This document shows positions 28,101-35,765 of a stretch of DNA of 64,000 nucleotides, piece after piece (the first letter of the stretch is position 1; every line of letters begins with the position of its first letter). The stretch spans positions 29,652 through 93,651 of the forward strand of contig LGRX02027067.1 in assembly GCA_001247695.2 (NCBI GenBank), read 5' to 3'. Source of the DNA: Cymbomonas tetramitiformis (lineage: Eukaryota > Chlorophyta > Pyramimonadophyceae > Pyramimonadales > Pyramimonadaceae). Below the pieces are notes generated by a model. It saw only the letters and a program-made list of their open reading frames with translations. It was not told where the DNA came from and did not search any database. Made by a program: the position numbers and the translations under genes.

Positions 28101-29049
28101 TGACATCTATGAAATTAAACATTGGAAGGAGACTACAACTGATTTGTTCGGTGCATACATTGATAAGTTTTTGAAACTTAAGACTGAATCGTCGGGACCA
28201 CCTGAGGGTGACATCGATACATTCATAAAAGACTTTGAATTTCATGAAGGTATCAAGTTAGACAAACGAAACATCAAATACAATCCAGGTATGAGACAAG
28301 TTGCTAAAGACATGCAAAATATATTATATGGAAAACTCGGTGAACGATCAAACAAATCTAAAAGTAAGGTCATTCAGAACCCAGGTGAGTTCTACAATAC
28401 AATCAGTAATAAGAGGTACGATTGTAAATATGAGTTTATTGGATCTGAAGAGAATGAGATGGTATTGATGAATTTTACTGAGAATTCTGATGTGTATGCC
28501 GACACACGGTTTTCAACAAACGAGGTGTTGGCCTCGTTCATAACCAGCTATGGACGATTGAAATTGTACGAGCTGATAGAAGCCACCGGGTTCTCAAACG
28601 TATTATACTTTGATACTGATTCTATTATATATATAGAAACAAAAGAGAATCATCATATATATCACGGTACTGGTTATCGACAACCATGGTTAGGTTATCT
28701 TAAGTGTGAGCTTCAAGGATTGGAAAAAGAACATGGTAAGTGTATTGAATTCCTGAGCACTGGACCAAAGTCATACAGCCTGAAGTTCGCCGATGAATAT
28801 TGTATGACCAAGATAAAAGGTTTCTCTTTGAGTGTTGATAATTTACAACATATCAATCATGATGTAATGAAGGATATGATTTTGAATCAAAGGAACAATC
28901 CAGTTAAAATGAATAACCTTGTTATCAGACATGCACCAAACTCGTTAGGATTGGAAACAAGATCGGAATCGAAAACATTCAATTTCAGTTACGACAAAGG
29001 AAACATTGATTGGAAAACATGGGAGATTTTACCATTGCGTGATTTATAA
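25192..29049 (+). CDS. polB: Protein-primed family B DNA polymerase
   Basis: 1285 residues. The first 350 are basic and coil-like; a Cys/His-rich zinc-finger region follows (about residues 365-460). The 3'-5' exonuclease motifs are F-D-F-E-T (about 473), a second around A-H-C-G-S-K-F-D-F, and Y-C-H-D-D (about 660). Polymerase motif A is D-F-N-S-M-Y-P-S (about 884), motif B N-I-L-Y-G-K-L-G-E-R (about 1043) and motif C D-T-D-S (about 1141). The long insert between motifs A and B is the TPR2-type region of protein-primed enzymes. The enzyme copies the linear element from its terminal repeats. All catalytic residues look intact. A Thumb-side region ends shortly before a hairpin repeat that starts at the stop codon. 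Confidence 0.92.
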   Translation: MPPKLRKQNPEARHKLTAADWENLQSRNLTGDDRAKAIRDYKKNYRKSKEKVEKVTRRQWTKIGKKPAKEQSRLDEINKYTVGDSKRHIKKFSTDVEKLKVPFTTFLQRAAPDGSSLNYWLPEKTKGIEQISLRAVFEDGTTSKWVKGSDREDVMVKFDEMLQSPKGGDSSKKSVEVAKDIEVEYYSSKPPEGKGSRCMAAPRNGVDLRLKQCVIKIESRNNCGIKSIELLHRKRKLDKMLSDNLIKKNQYENKWKQLKRDASNHKGNITTISNQLRLKLFPKKDENGINIEDFSILEKHYEINIFVWGITERLGGDPIMYYPPYFNEHNDYSSYNDSYHILLHDNHYEPITRIDCFRGKTYRPSCPQCKSQRCIFANKETRLTPGNKQWHHCEICNRKFMNQDCYNLHTELITCDKVHKCKMCNVIFNPNEKHICGYKSCPNCKIVCNLHEHKCYMTKVQPKPILDYKTIVCFDFETMNDNGRLTVNHCESQYHDGSFVIHKTIDDFLEWVYLKKHDNHTFVAHCGSKFDFRLIVEHIINVQRKPPQDILYTGAGILCMRIGNVRFIDSYMFMTRPLHSLPEMFGFEHEITKGYYPHLFNTKANEHYMGLYPDIKYYNPEILQPEAYTKLYHWWFERKSKCCIFEHPKELARYCHDDVTILRRAVFDFRDCFLKITDNKFDPFSYLTLAQLAVNIWRNECMPENSVGILQSLTKSQNASIKENQWLDYIVHTTSAKLVIDLDGKRNYKLKDLHIYVDGYDKDTNTVYEFLGSWFHADLTKYHKDDIQYQQGRRSGMTFKEVNRQTMKRLEDIRAAGYNLVYIWESEWDSQVAQLKTSHVGNAFLDRQILASPIHDRDSYHGARVDLGKLFYKCKDNEYLRYQDFNSMYPSVMKTKRFPKGHPEIIRDVKSLDIHGYFGIVKCKILPNKHLKFGVLPHVTNKLIFPLYEMVGTWTTVELGKAIEKGYEILDIYEIKHWKETTTDLFGAYIDKFLKLKTESSGPPEGDIDTFIKDFEFHEGIKLDKRNIKYNPGMRQVAKDMQNILYGKLGERSNKSKSKVIQNPGEFYNTISNKRYDCKYEFIGSEENEMVLMNFTENSDVYADTRFSTNEVLASFITSYGRLKLYELIEATGFSNVLYFDTDSIIYIETKENHHIYHGTGYRQPWLGYLKCELQGLEKEHGKCIEFLSTGPKSYSLKFADEYCMTKIKGFSLSVDNLQHINHDVMKDMILNQRNNPVKMNNLVIRHAPNSLGLETRSESKTFNFSYDKGNIDWKTWEILPLRDL

Positions 29050-29119
29050 GTCTATACGTTAAATGTTGCCAATATCATATATTATATAACATATTACTGT
29101 TTTGGAAACATTCCCCGTG
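29043..29119. repeat. Hairpin repeat at the polymerase stop codon
   Basis: Starts TTTATAAGTCTATACG and continues CGTTAAATGTTGCCAATATC ... TGGAAACATTCCCCGTG, the same unit as the array at 12540-12960. The TAA of the polymerase gene lies in its first bases. Confidence 0.82.
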
Positions 29120-29147
29120 TATACTATATGTAAGACTATTATATAGT

Positions 29148-30461
29148 ATGACAAGTAAACCGATATCTGAGAGTAGACTTCAAGAATTATACCTGGACCC
29201 GAAGATTGGAATGAGCGGTGCCAATGCATTCACCAAAAAGCTCAAGGCTCAAGGCTACAAGGTCACCGAGTCTCAGGTCAAGGCTGCCATATCAAAGACT
29301 GAAACATCACAAGTTTTGGCACAACCTAAAAGGGTATCTCGTAAGGATTATTTTCCAATCTACGCACCTGTTGGGAAAAACAGCATCCAAGCCGATCTCG
29401 CGTTTCTGCCAAAAGAAAAGTCGGTGAACAAAGGGAACGCCGTGATTCTCACTGCGATTAACATTAACACAAACAAAGCTTATGCCATTCCATTAAAAAG
29501 TAAAACGGTGAGGGATAAAAACAATAAAAGATCGGAGAACGTTGAAGGCATAGTTCCCGCTATGAAACGATTGATAACCGAAACCAAAATGAAAACCCTT
29601 ACAACCGATTTAGGATCTGAATTTACAAACAAACCAGTTCAAGAACTATTGAAACAAAAGGGTATCAAACATTACACGTCTCAAGCTGAGGACCACTCTC
29701 GGCAAGGAAAGATTGAAAGATTCAATAGGACATTAAAAAGCAAATTGCAAAAGGTTTTTGCATCCACTGGCAAGAGCAATTGGGTGAACTATATAGATGA
29801 TATCGTGGATAACTACAATGGAACAACAAACCAAGGTAATATCAACGACACTCCACCCGATGACATGAATAAGAATCGTGTTATCAGAAGTGTCTTGTTG
29901 AAACGCAATCAAACTGCCAAACTATTACAAAAATTAGATATCAAGCCCGGTGATCGAGTTCGATTGCGTGTGACTAAGAAGACATTTGATAAAGAGAGTC
30001 AAACATGGTCTACACAGGTGTATAAAGTTCGAAGTAGAAAGGGCTTGTCTTTCGTGATAGAGGACGGTGACGGTGATACCTTAAGCCGACAGTATAAGCC
30101 GCGAGAATTGAAAGAGGTTCAAGGACCTGTTTCCAAACCATCCAAAGAAACTCGTGGGACCAAGACTGACAGTGAAAGCAAGCAGGCCGCAAAATCTGAG
30201 CGTGCATTGAAGAAAGAGGGTATAGAAGGTAATACTGCTTCCAAGACATCTAGAAACTATGACAACTATGAAGTTAATGTGTTCATTAGCGATAAGAAAT
30301 CGCCAAACTATCAAAAGACTTTGAAAGGATATCTTAAGCTCAATCGATCAAGGAAAAGTAAACGTAAGTATCAGTTGATATTCTATGACAAATCGGAAGA
30401 GAATGAGTTCGTTGATATACCTGACCCTGAAATTAAATTGTTGAAAAAAAGAAACCTTTAA
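29148..30461 (+). CDS. Retrovirus-type (rve) integrase
   Basis: 437 residues. The DDE core is visible: Asp in Q-A-D-L-A-F (about residue 82), Asp in T-T-D-L-G-S-E-F (about 153) and Glu in G-K-I-E-R-F-N-R (about 189), with the usual D-x35-E-like spacing. A small basic SH3-like C-terminal segment follows (P-G-D-R-V-R-L-R-V, about 265), then a charged linker and an extra C-terminal beta-rich piece of about 75 residues. The enzyme inserts the element; the 6-bp target duplication seen here matches its class. Start ATG directly follows TATTATATAGT. It appears intact. Confidence 0.92.
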   Translation: MTSKPISESRLQELYLDPKIGMSGANAFTKKLKAQGYKVTESQVKAAISKTETSQVLAQPKRVSRKDYFPIYAPVGKNSIQADLAFLPKEKSVNKGNAVILTAININTNKAYAIPLKSKTVRDKNNKRSENVEGIVPAMKRLITETKMKTLTTDLGSEFTNKPVQELLKQKGIKHYTSQAEDHSRQGKIERFNRTLKSKLQKVFASTGKSNWVNYIDDIVDNYNGTTNQGNINDTPPDDMNKNRVIRSVLLKRNQTAKLLQKLDIKPGDRVRLRVTKKTFDKESQTWSTQVYKVRSRKGLSFVIEDGDGDTLSRQYKPRELKEVQGPVSKPSKETRGTKTDSESKQAAKSERALKKEGIEGNTASKTSRNYDNYEVNVFISDKKSPNYQKTLKGYLKLNRSRKSKRKYQLIFYDKSEENEFVDIPDPEIKLLKKRNL

Positions 30462-30467
30462 TATATA

Positions 30468-31094
30468 ATGAGAACGATATTGACCGATGAGGTCGGAAGA
30501 CGCAATTGTATGAAAATGATGGGAATTGCCAACGGCTCAAGTTCCGACAATCTGTTCCGAGGATATGGTAAACTCGCTAAAAACAACTACGTGATAACGA
30601 TGCCGAGTCAAAACAGTGCGGTATTCTACAATAGTTTGAGAAATTCAATCATAAACACGGAACCATTAGTAAGAGACATTCAGGATTATAGCAGTGGTAT
30701 TGATACAACCAGGCCTACTCCTATAATGACAAGCACACAAGAAGACATAAATCAACAGGCTTTAGAACGTATTGAGAGTAGTCGACAAGTAAGAGACACA
30801 CCGATTGATCAAGAAATTCAGGAAATCAACAAAGAAATACCACCAAACACTCCGGAAGCTGGATCGTCACTCGATTCTGGACCGGGTGCAAATCTGCGAA
30901 AGGAAGCAAAAGCATTATTACAAGGCGATATTATGGCTTCTCCAAGCAGGTTTGGAACGTTTGCATCTACGAGAGTAACAACAAGAAGTATGGCGGCGGG
31001 TCCAATGAGTCCTTTCCAAAAAGTTAGAAGTTTTATCGCCGGAGACGATTTAGCACCATATGTACCACCAGCACCAAAATCAAAAACTCCTTAA
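30468..31094 (+). CDS. Hypothetical protein, 208 aa, 6 nt after integrase
   Basis: ATG immediately after TTTAATATATA. The N-terminal 70 residues are folded-looking (Gly, Tyr and Asn-rich), and the rest is Thr/Pro/Glu-rich and probably disordered, ending with P-P-A-P-K-S-K. No family recognised. It lies at the start of the structural block, so a virion-associated role is plausible, by position only. Confidence 0.5.
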   Translation: MRTILTDEVGRRNCMKMMGIANGSSSDNLFRGYGKLAKNNYVITMPSQNSAVFYNSLRNSIINTEPLVRDIQDYSSGIDTTRPTPIMTSTQEDINQQALERIESSRQVRDTPIDQEIQEINKEIPPNTPEAGSSLDSGPGANLRKEAKALLQGDIMASPSRFGTFASTRVTTRSMAAGPMSPFQKVRSFIAGDDLAPYVPPAPKSKTP

Positions 31095-31099
31095 TAGTA

Positions 31100-32317
31100 A
31101 TGCAAGTTCCTTGTAATCAAAGCTATCAATCGAACGTTTATTGTAGACCAATGGATGCATCTTTCAAAACAATTGGTAACTTTTTCACAAGCAAAAATGA
31201 AGATAAACCCATACTTTCCGAGACATCCAAAGGTTACTTTGTACAATCATCATCATTACCCACGATGACTGCACTATTTCGTGAAAGCGTCAACTTACAA
31301 CCTTCTGAAATTGAACAACAGTTCACACCAGAACTCCGAGAAAAAGCTTTACATGTTCAAACATCTGGATATTTAGGGTCACGAGAATATCAACCTGATT
31401 TGTACTATCCAAATTCGTTTGAGGACCAAACTATATCCAATGCACAACGATTTGTCAACAACGAGATTCCAAACAATAACTTTGCATTAGATCGGGAGCT
31501 ATCAAATTATGATGCTGCCGTTCTTGTCAATCCTGATGCCAACAGAGTGCATGTTGCTTACCATGGGGCATCCAGCAATCCTATGTATAGAAATGAGGAT
31601 GTCACTGACATCAAGTCAGTACTGCGTGGCCAAGAATCAAATAGACCGTCATTCTTGCGTGCTGAAGATGTGTTTGATAAAGTAAGACAGAAATATCCAA
31701 ATCACAACATTGAACCAATGGGATATTCTCTAGGAGGTGCCAAGGCCGTGCATGTGGCCGATAAGTTTAAATTAAAGAGTACTACATTTAATCCTTTCTT
31801 ATCGCCGTTATCACATCAAGTTGGTGGTGGACGTCATGACATTCATAGAACCGTCACAGATTCTACAACGGCCGGTGCTCTTTACAAACCTGCAAACTCA
31901 CAAAGAAATATATTTCATTACTTTCCTGAGAAAAGACAATCAACGTTATCATCGTATGTGCCTGATCAACATAGCTTGTCGCAGTTCTTTCAATATCCAA
32001 CTAACAATAAAGTGAATAAACTAAATCTTATGAAATCTATAGGGAATGTATTGAGCACTGGTTTAGATGTCGTGCAAGGTGCTTTTGCAGCTGACCATGG
32101 TCTTCGTATGGCAAGACGAAACACAGAACCATCAACATTTTCAAACGCTATAAGTGAAGATTTGAATCCCTATGGCATTTTTGGAGTCAATATAGACCCA
32201 GATTATAAATTGACTTACGACACGGCTCCGCCGGAAGCTAGATTCCTAGCCGATGCCATTAATGGTAGAGATTCCGATAGAATGACGAGTTTTGAACGAC
32301 AATCGGAAAGACGTTAA
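31100..32317 (+). CDS. Lipase-like alpha/beta hydrolase, 405 aa
   Basis: The middle has the class 3 lipase pattern: a V-A-Y-H-G-A oxyanion-type strand (about residue 150), then M-G-Y-S-L-G-G-A-K (about 207) with the nucleophile Ser in GxSxG. The acid and His partners are not certain. Lipase-like genes occur in several Polinton-like viruses, where they may help entry or membrane release. A hydrophobic helix is seen near residue 315-330. The stop codon is inside the hairpin repeat at 32312-32372, so the natural C-terminus may have been replaced when the repeat arrived. Confidence 0.68.
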   Translation: MQVPCNQSYQSNVYCRPMDASFKTIGNFFTSKNEDKPILSETSKGYFVQSSSLPTMTALFRESVNLQPSEIEQQFTPELREKALHVQTSGYLGSREYQPDLYYPNSFEDQTISNAQRFVNNEIPNNNFALDRELSNYDAAVLVNPDANRVHVAYHGASSNPMYRNEDVTDIKSVLRGQESNRPSFLRAEDVFDKVRQKYPNHNIEPMGYSLGGAKAVHVADKFKLKSTTFNPFLSPLSHQVGGGRHDIHRTVTDSTTAGALYKPANSQRNIFHYFPEKRQSTLSSYVPDQHSLSQFFQYPTNNKVNKLNLMKSIGNVLSTGLDVVQGAFAADHGLRMARRNTEPSTFSNAISEDLNPYGIFGVNIDPDYKLTYDTAPPEARFLADAINGRDSDRMTSFERQSERR

Positions 32318-32372
32318 ATGTTGCCAATATTGAATTATATTATATATATTAGTGTTTGGGAAACATTTAACG
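32312..32372. repeat. CGTTAAATG hairpin element at the lipase-like gene end
   Basis: Inverted repeat CGTTAAATGTT ... AACATTTAACG with the centre TTGAATTATATTATATATAT, very close to 24635-24695. Its second codon position supplies the TAA that ends the lipase-like gene. Confidence 0.85.
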
Positions 32373-32400
32373 CTTTCAAATTTATTCTCTATATATTACA

Positions 32401-32613
32401 ATGGATCGTCAAGAATTGATACGCTTAGCCAAACTTCAATATCCCGATATTAAAGATGCTCATGTACAATTGCTTGTAGATGATTATATCAAACGTCCAG
32501 AATTTTACGATGACCTTTGTACTGGAAACATTGAAGAACCAATTCATTTAGATCGGGATACTGTTGATTCCATAAAAGATAATTGTTATATTAATATAGA
32601 TGAGCGTAATTAG
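32401..32613 (+). CDS. Small hypothetical protein, 70 aa
   Basis: ATG after CTATATATTACA. The peptide is acidic and helical, with no family recognised. The next gene, the penton protein, starts 14 nt before its end, so the two are likely translated from one transcript. Confidence 0.5.
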   Translation: MDRQELIRLAKLQYPDIKDAHVQLLVDDYIKRPEFYDDLCTGNIEEPIHLDRDTVDSIKDNCYINIDERN

Positions 32614-33607
32614 CACAAGAACACTATTCTTGTCTTCCGAAGACAACAGCAATGGAGACGCACGTGTTTTGCAAATGAATATACCCACCCAGCTGATAAA
32701 TTATCGAGCACAAACCAAACTGAGATTGACTTTGAATACTTTCTCATGTGCAAAGACATGGTATAGTATCAACGAGACCAATGGCATCTTCTATGTAGGT
32801 GATACCGTTGCCAATACTTTGACGGAAGTACAAATACCTTATGCAAATTATACGGAGTTGGATCAATTCACATCTGAATTGGCGACCGCAATAAAAACTG
32901 CCATCGGTGGTACTATACAAACAGTTACTATCACTTACAATAAAGATCAGAATGAGGTTATTGATTACCAGAACAAATTTCGTATAGTATTAGCACCAGC
33001 CCAGCCCAATATCAAACTTGTATCGTTTAGCGTCAGCGGTGATTTTCAAGCTTTACCTGGAAGTAACCTACAAAATGCCTTAAATTCAGTTTCCACTGCT
33101 GGAAAATACAACGACTCAGATCAGGTTTTGGGTGGAAGAGTCAACAGAACTACAGCCGGTTTGGCTGAGATATCTCAACTTATAGACTTGTTTGAAATTA
33201 AATATTTAGTAGCTAACACAACATGCACGTCAATATATCCATGTAACATTCAAACCAACGATGCATTGTACCTTAGGATAACATCGTTACCAACACACAA
33301 TATTGAATCAACCAATCTTTCTACTTTTACAAACACCAACGAAATGATAAGTTCTGATATCTGGGCGAAAATACTATTGCCTAGTGACACAACGACAGAC
33401 TTCATACGATATATAGACCCAAACGACAACTTTGTTATTGAAGTGTCTGGGTCTCAATTTACTTCATTTAGAATCACACTTACAGATTCCAAAGCAAGAT
33501 TAATCACATTGGCATCTCCGACTCAAGCGTCAGACGGTTCTATCAATTATTCTTTAAGTATTAAAGTTGAAGAATTGTCACCTGCTGGTCTCTCAGATAT
33601 TTTATAA
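32600..33607 (+). CDS. Penton (minor capsid) protein
   Basis: 335 residues, beta-rich throughout, beginning M-S-V-I-S-T-R-T-L-F-L-S-S-E-D. This N-terminal pattern, followed by jelly-roll strands rich in Thr, Asn and Ser, is typical of the minor capsid proteins that form pentons in Polintons and virophages. It directly precedes the major capsid gene, the usual order. Start motif TTATATTAATATAG precedes the ATG. It appears intact. The family call rests on composition, size and position more than on invariant residues. Confidence 0.72.
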   Translation: MSVISTRTLFLSSEDNSNGDARVLQMNIPTQLINYRAQTKLRLTLNTFSCAKTWYSINETNGIFYVGDTVANTLTEVQIPYANYTELDQFTSELATAIKTAIGGTIQTVTITYNKDQNEVIDYQNKFRIVLAPAQPNIKLVSFSVSGDFQALPGSNLQNALNSVSTAGKYNDSDQVLGGRVNRTTAGLAEISQLIDLFEIKYLVANTTCTSIYPCNIQTNDALYLRITSLPTHNIESTNLSTFTNTNEMISSDIWAKILLPSDTTTDFIRYIDPNDNFVIEVSGSQFTSFRITLTDSKARLITLASPTQASDGSINYSLSIKVEELSPAGLSDIL

Positions 33608-33629
33608 TCTTTATAATATATATACAAAA

Positions 33630-34963
33630 ATGAGCCTCCCCATGTCATTGGCCTACGGCTTATCGAAAATGAATTCATATTCAACTAATTACTTCAGATT
33701 GGAAACAACAAACTTGACGGAAGCGTCACGATATTCAACCATAACTTTGAATCTACCTGTGAATTCAATTGTAAACATGAAGAGCCTCTCAATGCATTGT
33801 TTAGGTTCCTGTACAACGCCTTTAGCTTTACAAACGACCTTAATGTTGCTGATGAACTTATCACGACGCTCCCCAATGGCATCGAGAAATTAATTCAAAG
33901 GATGGAAATTTTCGCAGGAGGCCAGCAGGTGACGACTGGTTTTCAAAGTTACAACACGGTCAGTTGCGTACTTGATACTATCAAAACCACTCTTAGCAAA
34001 GAAATGACTTATCAAAGGGTTTTGAAAAACCAAGAAATAAATACAACTGAAAACTTCTACAGTACCCCGCGTCCATACATTTTGAATCAATGGCTATCCT
34101 TTTTAGGGGAAGCTGAACCATCCTACATTGATACGAGTCTACTTCCTCCAATCCAAATAAGGCTATACCTTGCAGGTCCCGAGGTCTTAGGTTGTTGGCA
34201 AAAATCATTAACGCCTGGTGCAGCAATTGACACAAAAGCCCAAGAAGAATTAGTATCGAAAGGCAATTTTAAATTGGACAAACTTTACTTTACCGTTGAG
34301 ACGATCACGTTTAGTTCAGGGGTCTACGACGCAGCGGTGGAATCAAAATTGCGTGATGGATTCTTGGAAATTCCTTACCTCAATTATTTTACATTTTTCG
34401 AAGGAGCTGGTGCTATGGACAAATCAACAAGGTTCTCATTGAGTTCACAATGCATTAATACCATATATGCTGTGCAAAGGCCTAGTGATTATAGAGAAAA
34501 AAACAAAGGACTTATCAAATTGGAAAATACATGTGGAACCGCCTACCTACCCTCATACTTTCAGTTTTTAGCAGGTGGCCTCGGTGCTCTACAATTTAAC
34601 ATCAACAACTTGTTTGTGCCAAATTATAGGGTAGACCCGTTGGCGGCATTCAATCTATTGACTATCTCTAAAGCGGACAACTATGGAACGCTATCGGGAT
34701 GTAAAATTAATTCATATGAAGATTGGCTGAACAACCAATTCATTCCCATGGTACGTTTAAATCTTCCCTCAGAAATGGGTGTAAGAAATTTAACTGGTTT
34801 AGATAGCAGAGGATTATCCAGTTCAATGTACCTTTCTACTTCTCGTGCATCACCAGTAGACCCGCTACAAACGGTACTTACAACAAACGAAACCATGATT
34901 ATTTGCGAAACGACCGCAGTTCTTCGTATCGGTCAAAACCGTGTGATCGAAACTGTATTTTAA
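33630..34963 (+). CDS. Major capsid protein (double jelly-roll), frameshifted
   Basis: Begins at the ATG at 33630 after TTATAATATATATAC. The first 57 codons are in one frame and the rest (from about 33800) in another; the switch falls at a run of three T (33800-33802), where one added T would restore one frame of about 444 codons. Downstream text is typical: F-S-F-T-N-D-L, then a region with F-A-G-G-Q-Q-V, long beta-rich segments, and a C-terminal end with aromatic strands. Position directly after the penton gene, and size, match Polinton major capsid proteins. It is either a true inactivating indel, which would prevent virion formation, or a homopolymer sequencing error. Confidence 0.82.
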
Positions 34964-34986
34964 AAAGCGGTTAATAGTATACAAAC

Positions 34987-35307
34987 ATGGCTCAACAGCC
35001 AGGATTAAGCAGTTACAACATGATAAAAGATGTAGGACCCAACGTGGACAAACAGATTCATACCGCGACGATGTTTCAAATGTCAGGTTTTAGACCGGTT
35101 ATGATGCAACAACTCCCGTGTAAAACAATCAATGACATAACATATCCACCATTTAGGATTAGCAACGTTCATCCTCTGGCTGGATACAAATCTTATACTT
35201 TAGGGCACAATCAAAAAGTGTCCAAAGAAATGGAAATGTTCCATTTCCCGATGGAGCATCCATTGAATAGTCGATTGTTGCAACCTGTACCTCTATTTTT
35301 TTCATAG
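34987..35307 (+). CDS. Small structural-region protein, 106 aa
   Basis: ATG follows TTAATAGTATACAAAC. The protein is rich in Met, Pro and aromatic residues, without a clear helix or membrane span. No family recognised. Position between the major capsid protein and the fibre-like genes suggests a virion component. Confidence 0.5.
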   Translation: MAQQPGLSSYNMIKDVGPNVDKQIHTATMFQMSGFRPVMMQQLPCKTINDITYPPFRISNVHPLAGYKSYTLGHNQKVSKEMEMFHFPMEHPLNSRLLQPVPLFFS

Positions 35308-35320
35308 ATTAGTATATACA

Positions 35321-35743
35321 ATGTCAGCTTTCGGAAATGGACTAAATGCAAAAACCTTGACTTATGCCAATACTACGTTTCGCACAACACTAAGAAATGG
35401 AACATTGATACAATTAACACAGGATGACGCACAAAATCAGATTATCTTAGGTGCTACTGCCACAAATGTTCGGTTGCCGGAATGTGTACCTGCTATCAAA
35501 GGTAAAATGTTTACAATTTATAACGGAACAGCCGCAACAGGCGGAATAGTGACTCTTCAAAAGTTTGCGGGTGACAGAATAAATGGATATGCAGACACAA
35601 CTAACGGCGATATTACTTTGGAAAATGGTGCAACCAATGGAGACAGTATAACGAGCGTCACTCTAATTGCATCAGGCGAAAAAACAAGTATACAGGCAGG
35701 AAATTGGTATGTGATTTCAACATCTTATCGGAATACAGGATAA
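35321..35743 (+). CDS. Fibre-like protein with shared N-terminal tag, 140 aa
   Basis: Starts M-S-A-F-G-N-G-L, the same tag as the next two fibre-like genes. The rest is Thr/Gly/Asn-rich and beta-like. The ATG follows TTAGTATATACA. A surface-fibre or capsid-decoration role is inferred from composition and grouping. Confidence 0.55.
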   Translation: MSAFGNGLNAKTLTYANTTFRTTLRNGTLIQLTQDDAQNQIILGATATNVRLPECVPAIKGKMFTIYNGTAATGGIVTLQKFAGDRINGYADTTNGDITLENGATNGDSITSVTLIASGEKTSIQAGNWYVISTSYRNTG

Positions 35744-35765
35744 AATATAAAAAGTATAATATATA

